Assembly (NCBI GenBank): GCA_963556695.1
Contig: CAUWAG010000006.1
Coordinates: 1-64,000 of the forward strand
DNA: 64,000 nucleotides
DNA from: Anthostomella pinea
Taxonomy: Eukaryota; Ascomycota; Sordariomycetes; Xylariales; Xylariaceae
Reading direction: 5' to 3'
A program made the position numbers and the translations under genes. The notes under the pieces were generated by a model. The model worked only from the letters and a program-made list of their open reading frames with translations, was not told the origin of the DNA and did no database searches. This document shows positions 1 through 8,030 of this stretch, piece by piece. How positions within the stretch are numbered: the stretch's first letter is position 1; every line of letters begins with the position of its first letter.

Positions 1-41
1 ACCCTAACCCTAACCCTAACCCTAACCCTAACCCTAACCCT
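1..41. repeat. Telomeric repeat array (CCCTAA)n
   Basis: Six perfect CCCTAA units followed by a partial CCCT. This is the C-rich strand of a TTAGGG telomere, so the left edge of the window is the chromosome end with the telomere tip to the left. The array is short, probably because the assembly stops inside it. It passes without spacer into retroelement coding sequence at about position 42. Confidence 0.97.
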
Positions 42-42
42 T

Positions 43-1452
43 GCTAAGGACGTTCTTAATCCAAACTGGCAAGAGATCCAACAGTATCTTAACGAGAAGC
101 AGTACCTTGTAAAGATCACGGACAAAAATCTAGGACTGAGCGTCATATCTATAGACTGGTATAGAGAACAAGTGCAGAATCACCTGAATAACAGTGTTGC
201 TTATGAGCTTCATCCTGTGGACTTTAGGATTCTAAATCTAGAACTAGAAGACATCTACAACCTCACAAACCTACCATCACAAATACGAGAGTATCTGCAG
301 GGTAGTTTCAGGGTGGTACCCCGGCTTCATGTGATTCCCAAGATTCACAAGCAGCCGTGGAATTCACGCCCCATCATCCCCAGCCACAGCTGGATCACCT
401 CAAGGGTGGCAAAGGTTATAGATTGGGCACTTCAACCCCTTCTCTCCAACTATCCCTCTGTGCTTACCAGCACAAAGGATCTGATCACGGGCATCAGGAA
501 TATAGAAGGGCCTCTGGACAATCTCTGGCTGGTATCAGGCGATGTAAGCGCCATGTATACTAATATACCAAAGGAGGACGCGATGCAAGCAATTGACAAC
601 ATCCTTCCTCCGGTCCAGAGAAGACTGAAGAAATGGTGGATAAGAAAGATGATGGAATACGTCTTGTCCAACAACTTCTTCGAGTACCAAGGAGCTACAT
701 ACAAGCAGAGATCAGGACTGGCAATGGGAGTGGCCTGCGCCCCCATTATTGCCAACCTGTTCTGTGCTATATATGAAAAAGGCCAATTTAAATATCGCAA
801 TAAGCATGTCAAGTACTACGGTCGCTACATTGATGATATCTTCATGGTCTTCCAAGGTACAGAAACCGAAGTGAAATCCTTTATCCAAGGGTGGAAGTTC
901 CCAAACCTCACGGTACACTGGGAGTACTCTCGCACCTCGGTCTCTTTTCTTGATGTAGAAATAATTGTTCATGACGGAATAATAATTACAAAATTATTCG
1001 AGAAAGCTTTGAATAAGCATCAATATATTCCCTTCTCATCAGCTCATCCGTTGACCGTCAAACGGGGCTTTGTTAAAGCCGAGCGCATGAGATATCGTAT
1101 TATCTGTAGTCGGGATACCGACTGCCTACATGCAGAAGACAGATTATACTACAACCTCTTACGGCGTGGATACCCAGTGAGAGAATTGGATCAGTGGTTC
1201 AGCGAAAGTCTTGAGGATAAAACCGAAAGGACAGAGCCCAAATTTATTCTACTATCAGAATATAATCCAATATGGGAATATATCCGTATAGGGCCCGTCA
1301 AGGAGATATTGCTACGATATTCCCGAGGTGAACTTCTAGGTATCAATGACCTGGTCACCTCGCTGCAACGGGGTAGGAATATGTATGACCATATAAACCT
1401 ACATAATTTAACACTGTTAGAAGTGCTAGAAACCTCAGAGAATAATACCTAG
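43..1452 (+). CDS. Penelope-like reverse transcriptase, N-terminally truncated at the telomere
   Basis: The frame is open from the telomere junction (and through the repeats themselves) to the TAG at 1450-1452, about 469 codons. Near the start is the PLE N-terminal core motif with DKNLGL (about 121-138). Then come PRLHVIPKIHK (about 322-354), RT motif A with GDVSAMYTN (about 538-564), the motif B region with GLAMGVACAPIIANLF (about 715-762), the catalytic YIDD in YYGRYIDDIF (about 815-844) and SFLDVEI (about 943-963). The C-terminal tail has no GIY-YIG endonuclease domain, which marks the EN-minus PLE class. No internal stop or frameshift is seen, so the copy is young or under constraint. The missing start is a real truncation: no initiator ATG lies before the core motifs. 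Confidence 0.9.
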   Translation, partial: AKDVLNPNWQEIQQYLNEKQYLVKITDKNLGLSVISIDWYREQVQNHLNNSVAYELHPVDFRILNLELEDIYNLTNLPSQIREYLQGSFRVVPRLHVIPKIHKQPWNSRPIIPSHSWITSRVAKVIDWALQPLLSNYPSVLTSTKDLITGIRNIEGPLDNLWLVSGDVSAMYTNIPKEDAMQAIDNILPPVQRRLKKWWIRKMMEYVLSNNFFEYQGATYKQRSGLAMGVACAPIIANLFCAIYEKGQFKYRNKHVKYYGRYIDDIFMVFQGTETEVKSFIQGWKFPNLTVHWEYSRTSVSFLDVEIIVHDGIIITKLFEKALNKHQYIPFSSAHPLTVKRGFVKAERMRYRIICSRDTDCLHAEDRLYYNLLRRGYPVRELDQWFSESLEDKTERTEPKFILLSEYNPIWEYIRIGPVKEILLRYSRGELLGINDLVTSLQRGRNMYDHINLHNLTLLEVLETSENNT

Positions 1453-1733
1453 GTGAGCCATGAACTCCCCGCTTGCGGGAGGGAGTCAGCAGCCTAGGTG
1501 AAAACTGGGTGTGCTGAGAATCAGAACGTTCTTGGCGGTTTGTTCTGTTGTAACCATGGCGCCGCAATGCGCTATGGGAAATAGTACTCTCACCGTCTTT
1601 TCTCTGAGACTATAGCATTATCTTGCAAGATTCCCTATATATATACACTTTGTTTATTGTTCTTCTACTTAAAGAAAAACAAGGGTGGTTTCATGGTTCA
1701 AATATCGGTTTAGAAAAAGGTTCAAACCCTTCA

Positions 1734-1785
1734 CCCTAACCCTATGCTATCCTGACCCTAACCCTAGCCACCCTAACCCTATCCA
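1734..1785 (+). repeat. Interstitial telomeric repeats (degenerate)
   Basis: Three CCCTAACCCTA blocks (1734-1744, 1756-1766, 1771-1781) are separated by short non-telomeric spacers. They have the same orientation as the terminal telomere. They lie about 280 bp after the reverse transcriptase stop codon, in the 3' region of the element or at the boundary to a second unit. Confidence 0.85.
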
Positions 1786-2177
1786 TAGGATATAGAAAGA
1801 CAAGCACAAAGAAAGAGACATACTAGCACAAGTCATGTGTCATGGTGTATCCATGACATACCTTGTGAAACTAGGAATATCTTGTGTATACACAAACATG
1901 AGAATGGATTATCAAGCTCTCTTGCCTCTGCTATGCCGCGAACTTGAAGAGAATATGCAGCTTTGACTCTCAGACTGGGGGAGTTGAGTAGCCCGATGCT
2001 TGGTAATCCGGGGGGTTGTCCCTCCGGGTTGGTAAGCAGCGGGGTATTAGACTATCCGAGCTGAGTCATTCAAGGCGGTATTAGAAATCAAGTTCTAAAA
2101 GCCGAAGCGCGATATCTCCTATCTCTATGTATGTACCTTTCTTCTGATAATATATATCAAAAGAATTTCGCTATACA

Positions 2178-2229
2178 GAGTCCCTGAAGAGCCATAGGCG
2201 AAACTACTGTCACGACGGTAGTTGGACTC
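2178..2229 (+). ncRNA. Hammerhead ribozyme (type I-like, minimal)
   Basis: All conserved elements occur in order. Stem I is GAGTCC (2178-2183) paired with GGACTC (2224-2229). The core CTGAAGA (2184-2190) fits CUGANGA. Stem II is a 3-bp GCC/GGC stem with an ATA loop (2191-2199). GAAA is at 2200-2203. Stem III is CTACTG (2204-2209) paired with CGGTAG (2216-2221, one G-U pair) around a 6-nt loop. The cleavage triplet GUU follows (2221-2223), with predicted cleavage after 2223. The very short stem II is common in hammerheads carried by retroelements, and hammerheads have been described in Penelope-like elements. It sits on the coding strand of the PLE, 48 bp before the inner telomeric repeats. 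Activity is inferred from the intact core, not tested. Confidence 0.88.
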
Positions 2230-2276
2230 CTTTGCTCTCAGAATTCAACGCTGCTCACTCGCGCTTCGCGCTCGTT

Positions 2277-2293
2277 CCTAACCCTAACCCTAA
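2277..2293 (+). repeat. Inner telomeric tract, probable old telomere-addition site
   Basis: CCTAACCCTAACCCTAA ends the PLE-like region and abuts a pogo-like transposase remnant on the other strand at 2294. It has the same orientation as the present telomere, so it most simply marks a former chromosome end. Confidence 0.8.
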
Positions 2294-2582
2294 TCTTCTG
2301 GATGATGTACCTCATATTGGCGTGAGTAGGGGCATGGCCGGCCTTTTCTTAGTACAGAATCCATAAAATTACCTTCTTTTCTTGAGCAGGGCTTATTTTC
2401 TGCCCGTGAATATGTCCTTTATGCTGAGTACCAGTTGTAGGTATTGTGGAGTCTTTAATTTTGTGAGAAAGGGTGGTTTTTGGTATTCTATAGCGCTGGG
2501 CAGCCTTCTAGAGGGACAGATCGTCACTGTTCACAGCGGCTATCGCTTCAATAAGGTCTTTTTCGGTATATAAAGGCGCCAT
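2294..2582 (-). pseudogene. Pogo/Fot1-like transposase, N-terminal fragment cut by telomeric repeats
   Basis: Read leftward from an ATG at 2582-2580, the frame gives a Psq-type helix-turn-helix start (TEKDLIEAIAAV, then KAAQRYRIPKTTLSHKI) and the following CENP-B-like segment (SPAQEKK, then EKAGHAPTHA). This order is typical of fungal pogo-class DDE transposases. Two in-frame stops break it, one inside the Psq domain and one just before EKAGHAPTHA. The reading frame runs into the telomeric repeats at 2293, so the rest of the transposase (DDE domain) was lost when the chromosome end formed here. Confidence 0.75.
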
Positions 2583-3213
2583 TTCGACGTACTAAAGCTT
2601 ATAATGCTTACAGAAAAAAAAGAAAAAAAGAACCGCAGAACTTCTGCCTGGTTAGAGGGGATAGGGGGCACGGGTCTCATTACCCCTCAGATTAGGGCCG
2701 GACGTGCTAACTTCCGACCCCCGCCACGGGACATCCCGCTGTAGGACACCTATTAAATTCCACATTGGAAGAAACACTATGAAAAGAAGATTCAGACGAT
2801 ATATTTACGATATCTACAGCTTCGATCCCGATAGAGATGTGGGTGGGTGCAAATGTTGTGTTTTGGTGGGGGAACTGTCCCATCTGGGGGGCTGTCCCAT
2901 CTGCTTGCCCCCGCCGTTATCTTCTAGCTAACACGCGGGACACGGACTACTTGTGTCCATCTCAACACGTCCCGTGACTCAGCTTTCGTTTTATGTCACA
3001 ACATGGGGATGGAGCATAAAAGTTATTGCCTACAATAGACCATCAAGTCGCTAATTCATGAATATAAGCACGCCGTAGCTATGAGATGATCGTCCGCACT
3101 GGAGTGGCCATGACAGCCAACACCGTCGGTCCGGACCACCCTCGCGTAAACGAGACTGGCGAGGGAACCGTGATATGCCACGGAGACTCTGACTCGTCCT
3201 CGTGTCATAAGTC
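2583..3213. other. No gene recognised
   Basis: AT-rich at first with A-runs near 2612-2630, then short overlapping small frames with no recognisable domain. It may include the flank or terminal repeat of the pogo-like element, but I could not find a matching terminal inverted repeat. Confidence 0.5.
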
Positions 3214-3456
3214 GTACAGTTCTATGACGATCTCTCCTCTGGCGCTGGTATCATCGTCGCATCGATTTTCGGCGCCGCTATCTTCGGCACTGCCGTAGCC
3301 ATTATCTTCGTCTTCGGGTGACGAAATTGGGCACGACCTACAGACCCGGATGTGTTGTCCATAGCCTTAGAGACGCTTCCGAGCTCACGACAGCGCGCTG
3401 CCGAGACCCAAATTTTTCTAGAAGACGTCATCGGGAGGTCCACCGAAATCCCGTAG
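3214..3456 (+). pseudogene. Degenerate small ORF with one membrane segment
   Basis: The frame beginning near 3214 reads a strongly hydrophobic stretch rich in Ile, Ala and Gly (IIVASIFGAAIFGTAVAIIF, about 3246-3305), then a TGA at 3319-3321, then about 44 more open codons to a TAG at 3454-3456. The stop could come from CGA by one C-to-T change. The upstream frame is shifted and broken. I do not recognise the family. Confidence 0.3.
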
Positions 3457-4089
3457 GATTTAGTGGGAACTTTGTGTGGTACTATTCTGCCTAAATTTAA
3501 CCATTGTCCGATATATATAGATACTTCCTACGTATATAAATGTGTCCATAACTATACGATCAAAGTGGGGGTGAACCTTGACCGACGCATTCTTCGTAAA
3601 GACCCCTGCAGCTAGGCTTCCGCCCAAATGGCAATTCAGTGTCTACAATTTTGCACCACTTCCTCATGACAGCAGGCTTGTGGGATCTAGCGTTGCGATA
3701 CTTAGCAAGGTAAGTCGTCCCTCGAAGGTAAACATAGTTACATGTGGATCAGTTGTAGGTCCTTCGGATCCACGGCCAAGTGTTCCAGCACTACACTCCC
3801 CTTCTCGACCGCTGGTAAACCCATTTCAGTCCGCAGCTTAGCACTCCGCCCTAGCCTGCTGCCTGGTGCTATTATTATCATCTACTCCGGTTTGGCAAGC
3901 GTCATCTAATTCCACAATTAAGGAAATGGTCCTTCGGTTAACACGCCACCTGAACTGTCCCCAAGGGTTTATGAATACTAGCTGAGCCTGGCCAACATGG
4001 CACGGCTTGGAATTTTGATTCAAGCAGACCTCACAATCCTAGTGCCAACGTTGCTGCAAAGACTACCTAGCTACCAAGTTCTAGAGAGA
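3457..4089. other. No gene recognised
   Basis: Only short frames are present. TATATATAGATA and TATATAAA sit near 3510-3540. Nothing shows domain-like composition or continuity across frames. Confidence 0.4.
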
Positions 4090-4824
4090 TGACAACGACA
4101 ATGCGCGTGATCAAGGTCACGGCGCTGCTGAGTGCAGTCCTTGCTGGCTTAGTAACGGCATATCCGCGAGGACTGAGCGAACGAGGGGACCGCATTTTCG
4201 TCGGCTATCGCTATGTTAGCACGGCAAGTTGACTCCATGCGAACTTTACAGAACGCTGGGCGGCGCATCTAACTCGCACTGACAGTCGATAGCAAAAGAA
4301 TACGAAGACGCAGGCAACAGAATCGTATTCCAAACCGCCACTGACAATTTAGAACAACTAGGGGAGGGCGCCTATGTTATGAACATCCGCGACGGCTACA
4401 AGCCATTCGCATCAATGCGTGATGACCAAAGGTGGGAGGATCTCAGCCATTCAAGCTTCCAAGACTAACCATTTCGATCAGACTTTGCTTAGTCTACACA
4501 GACAAAGACGACCTCAAAGCCTTCCCGAAAATCTGGATCGACATGTTCGACGAATACGGATCGGTCGGAGGTGTACTCTGGTATATGCCGGCGAAAATCG
4601 AGACATATATTCGTGGCTTTGGCCAAGACCCAGAGAAGGCCCTGTTGCTGGCGCGCTATCCACAAGCCAAAGCTGAGCAGGTGGTCATCCCGCCCAAGGT
4701 AGCCAACGGCAAGGATATCATCTTCTCGGTTGACTGCAAAAAGAAGGGAGACGATGTTTCGAATGACAAAGTGGACTATACTGCTGACGAATGGAAGAAT
4801 AATGTGTATCCCAAACCCAAATAA
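4090..4824 (+). pseudogene. Broken secreted ADP-ribosyltransferase (enterotoxin A-like) gene
   Basis: An ATG at 4090 opens a short frame with a clear signal peptide (basic start, hydrophobic Leu/Ala core, small residues before a likely cleavage site). A FVGYRYVS motif follows, resembling the Arg-containing strand at the start of heat-labile-enterotoxin-type ADP-ribosyltransferases. In-frame stops and frame changes follow. A QLGEGAY-like block (about 4357-4377) and a longer open stretch (4485-4824, ending TAA) complete the family's usual order. Such genes are expanded in insect-associated Hypocreales. This copy cannot make a full protein as it stands. The assignment rests on motif order and signal peptide and could be wrong at subfamily level. 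Confidence 0.5.
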
Positions 4825-5532
4825 CTATTGAGAGGACGAATCACAAGACTGAAAGATTTGCGAGCATACCTGCGTGGGTATTCTACTTGAGCATAGGACA
4901 TTGAAAATAGAAGTTGTTCTCATCCCGGCTTTCGCCAATAACTACCCTTGTCGCGTCTGTCTGCCAATGGTGCACATATTCCGCTAACTTGGTGAACAAG
5001 ATTGGAGGACTTCATGTGGTGCGGTCTTGAAGCTGGATCTGATTCCTGTGTCTGGTCCTTTGGTGAGGCTGGTCGAAGGTATTCGAGCCGTCAATAAGAA
5101 AGTCTCCGATGGCATACCCTACAGCAGTGTCCATGAGGCCATAACTTAGTATAGATAACCCGCACCATAGCCACGCGGCTAACTAAATGTGTTACCATGC
5201 AGATATCAGATTGGTATCCTCCCCATGCTATTTCCTGGACTTGCTTCTCAGGGTCATATCTCTATCCTCGCCGACAGCATTCATTGATCGGTGCCAAGCA
5301 TGCCATCCGCCTGCCTTAGACAGTCACAGAAACTGAACGTGGAGTTATGGATCTGCTGCTCACGAGAAGTTCCTTGCGCGTGCTGTATTCTGTTAAGGCG
5401 CTACCTTATGGGCGGATACGCATCTCTCATAGTAGGATCGGATCCTTGTTGGTTTCCCTCATTTTGTCTCAAGGAGATCATGAAGAAGACAGAGGGCTTC
5501 AGTATGGATCCAGACACCATCGAGCAGCACCG
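4825..5532. other. No clear gene; left flank of the solo LTR
   Basis: Short frames only. The last 60 bp before the LTR (about 5473-5532) can be read in frame with the sequence resuming at 6011, so the LTR may have split a gene, possibly the regulator whose C-terminal part is recognisable from about 6200. I cannot name anything between 4825 and 5470. Confidence 0.35.
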
Positions 5533-6005
5533 TGTTACGAACCAACAAACGGGACAGGGGATAAGGCCTGTTGGCAGGCCCGACCAAGAATCATAGGACA
5601 AGAACGTACGGTAACGCACAGACCAGAAAGAAGTCTAGGTCACGTGATCCAGGGGATAGCTGGGATAGCCAGCTATCCAAGATATCCAGGATCGCTGGAG
5701 TCGCTAGCGATCCCAGATATCCAGCCCATCAGTGATGGAGAGATTGGATATATAAGGATGGACATTTCCTAGCTAGCACAGATTGACAGTCTCTACCTCA
5801 GTGATCAATCTAAGCATCTTAGCCAACACTAAGGTGGGAGAAATCTCCTGACGACTCGACTATTCAGTGAACCGAGTTCAGACCAAGCCCCAGCATCTGA
5901 GTGTCTTCTAGTTGACAGAAGCCTCTATCGTCCTTTGTGTTAACTTACCTCAGAACATAAACCCTATAGAACCCTTTAGCCTTATAGGTTAGACGGCTCG
6001 TCACA
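5533..6005 (+). mobile_element. Solo LTR with 5-bp target-site duplication
   Basis: The 473-bp segment starts TGTTACGA and ends TCGTCACA, an imperfect terminal inverted repeat of LTR type. It is flanked on both sides by the same pentamer CACCG (5528-5532 and 6006-6010). A TATATAAGG box lies at about 5750, suggesting + orientation. Two perfect hairpins occur inside: GGATAGCTGG/CCAGCTATCC (5654-5678) and GGATCGCT/AGCGATCC (5689-5713). No internal retrotransposon sequence is present, so it is a solo LTR left by recombination. A related LTR start occurs at 6675. Confidence 0.85.
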
Positions 6006-6199
6006 CACCGCAAGGGCGGATTACGATCCATGTTTTCGACGCATACACAGTCCATCCGGAGTTCAACGTGTTACTAGTAAATCCAAGCACGTGCTGCTAG
6101 GTGCTTTAATATTACTGCAAAACACCACCCAAAATCAGGTACACCGGAATCATACCACGACTCTCGTCCATTACCCGGCACCGTCTGCTCCAGCTCCCA

Positions 6200-6600
6200 G
6201 CCGGCCGCGACGAGGTCTGCCGGCTAGCAGCCACGATTTTCAGCTATGGCGTTATCTATGCAACCACTGACCCGCGACCCATGCGGACCCTAACAGGCCA
6301 GCTCCAGTCGGTTCTCAAGCATCCACGTGCACCAAGAACTAGAACCACGAGCTGCTGCTCTGGACGACTGTGCTCGGAGCCATCGCCTCCGCCAATACCG
6401 AAATGGAGCACTTCTTTGCCTGGCGCCTCCACCTCATGAGCAAGACGATGAAGGTCTACGACTGGCTTTACGCGAAAGCTATGGTGAGGGAATATGTGTG
6501 GCTGGATCGCGCCTGCGATCGCGGAGCGCAGACAATCTGAGGCAAGTATCTGAGCCAGGGGAAGATCATCGTGGCCAGCTTTAGCTTGCGAAGACTTCTT
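6200..6600 (+). pseudogene. Zn2Cys6-type transcription factor, C-terminal domain remnant
   Basis: Two frames carry consecutive pieces of a fungal-specific transcription-factor regulatory domain. First comes a helix-like RLAATIFSYGVIYATTDP segment (about 6220-6275), then after a frame change HELLLWTTVLGAIAS (about 6338-6382). The conserved YVWLDRACDRGAQTI block follows (about 6493-6537), interrupted by TGA at 6538-6540 where the family usually has Trp, consistent with TGG to TGA. The DNA-binding N-terminus is not seen. The solo LTR lies just upstream and may sit inside the same gene. Confidence 0.55.
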
Positions 6601-6674
6601 GCAGGCTGACTCCAAGCTGATGCTGGTGGGATGATGTACACCAAGGACCGGATAGGGCTTGCTTACTATGCGGG

Positions 6675-6960
6675 TGTTACGAACCAACAATACCACAGGC
6701 CCGTTGGCAGACCCGAAGGGAAGGTGACCTACTAGGAGGGCCAATTAGAACATGGGCATAATACGGGACAACGCAGGGTATCCAGTCACGTGATCTTGAA
6801 GACCAGAATCACGTGACTAGACTAGCTCACGTTTACTCAGTAAGCAAAAGGGAGTTGTTCACTCCATCTTAGTGAGTAGTAGTTGTCACGGCGAGCGTAC
6901 TGAGGAGCTGGGACATGGCCGGCAGGAAGCAGCTATTACTCTATTGACGAGAATATCAAG
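6675..6960 (+). mobile_element. Second LTR, 5' part, interrupted by the LINE
   Basis: It starts TGTTACGAACCAACAA like the solo LTR at 5533, shares the GTTGGCAG segment and the GTCACGTGATC motif with it, and otherwise differs. It has no proper end on this side. A sequence ending CCTAACA at 12376-12389 would supply the matching end (TGTTA...TAACA), with AATATCAAG present at both 6952-6960 and 12367-12375. I infer that the LINE inserted into this LTR. The DNA after 12389 (GTGGGGCGCC) resembles a primer-binding-site region. Confidence 0.55.
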
Positions 6961-7129
6961 ACTAGAGAGGAAAGGAAGAGAGAGAGATTGATTGATTGAT
7001 TGTATTTAACGTGGGGGATCGCTCCTCAGTAGTGCAAACCACGCCTCCCAGAGCCTCTGCATCGCAGGGTTGTGGAGGTATCAGAAGCTAAGTACATTCA
7101 GATCCGCTCACGAGCCCATCCCCGCTGTT

Positions 7130-8030
7130 GCGGTGGCATGACTCTAAGGTCATCCATCTGGTCCTCCAAAGAAAAATAGCTATCTATCAAGGGCAGATTG
7201 ATGAAAAGAACTTGCTCTTTTCAACGAACCTTGCCCATTCCGCGCTCCTCTCCCCCAAGTATTGTAAACAAGCTGCCCTCGGCGAGTACCTGGGCAGCAG
7301 TCGGTTTTTCCTAAGCCTTTCGCAAAAGAAAATATGCTGCGGTGTTTTCCTTTCATCGCAGCTGTAGTGGTCATTCGATTCTGTATGCCCGAAACGTTCG
7401 TGGTATCCAGCAAAGTCGCCATGTCCAGACCTGGCTGCTAGAAGTCTGTGTAAAGTGCTTCTTTCGAAAGATATGAGGTTCCTCTTGGTTACCGCATGTG
7501 AGTATACTTCTTGATACCTAGGTTCTGATTGACCTTCTCACTATTGATCGAATTCTCTCTTACCCATCCTCTTGGGATCTCTCTTTACCCAAGAGATTGT
7601 GGGAAGGCTTGTCGCTTCCGTTTTTAGCATGGCACCCTTTTTTGCTAATACGTCAGCAGCTTCGTTGCCATCGATATCTCTGTGTCCAGGGATCCACTTC
7701 ACGGTCACCCCAAGAGTGTGTGCTATAGCAAGTTCTTGGAATCGTAGAAAAATGTTCTGTGATGTCTCGGGTGGAGTCCCATTGAGTCCATCTACCACCG
7801 ACGTGTTGTCAAGGCAGACGTACAGCCGTTTCTCGCGCCCAATCGCCCTGGCTGCTGCGAGACCTTGGAGAGCGCCGTGAACTTCAGCGTCTACCACTTC
7901 TGCTTGGAGAAGTCTGCCCTTTTTCCAATACACTTCTTATGTAGTGCCGCCCTTCCTGAAGGTGAAACCCCATCCCGTGCGGGTTGTACCTTAGTCGTCC
8001 AACTGCGATCCATCCGAGTAGATGACAAGG
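7130..8030 (-). pseudogene. LINE RNase H domain and Cys-rich C-terminus (fragment)
   Basis: On the minus strand the RNase H domain begins with an IYSDGSQ strand near 8010, then changes frame. The stretch 7541-7933 carries VVDAEVHGAL (catalytic Glu), LDNTSVVDGL (catalytic Asp) and GHRDIDGNEAADVLAKKGA (last catalytic Asp), so the acidic active-site positions remain. Below 7541 another frame gives GHGDFAGYHERF and CDERKTPQHIFFC, the terminal domain of fungal LINE polyproteins. Stops lie between the pieces. Confidence 0.85.

Larger units (their letters stand above)
42..2293 (+). mobile_element. Telomere-attached Penelope-like element, endonuclease-deficient, 5'-truncated
   Basis: One element is proposed from the telomere junction to the inner CCCTAA tract. 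It contains the reverse transcriptase ORF (43-1452), then a noncoding 3' region with interstitial telomeric repeats (1734-1785), several stem-loops and a hammerhead ribozyme (2178-2229), and ends on CCTAACCCTAACCCTAA (2277-2293). The coding strand points away from the telomere. This is the orientation expected if the C-rich 3' end of the RNA pairs with a G-rich telomeric overhang and is copied there. Endonuclease-deficient PLEs with this habit (Athena, Coprina) are known from rotifers and basidiomycetes. The part after 1734 could instead be a second, older or non-autonomous unit, because the sequences before the two CCCTAA tracts do not resemble each other. Confidence 0.75.

Noticed and set aside
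1030..1055. Minus-strand CTGATGAG inside the RT ORF, resembling a hammerhead core
   Set aside because: No GAAA and no matching stems follow at the required distance; a chance match inside coding sequence.
6256..6744. 162-codon minus-strand ORF
   Set aside because: Antisense to the transcription-factor remnant, whose plus-strand wording (LLLWTTVLGAIAS, YVWLDRACD) is the recognisable one.
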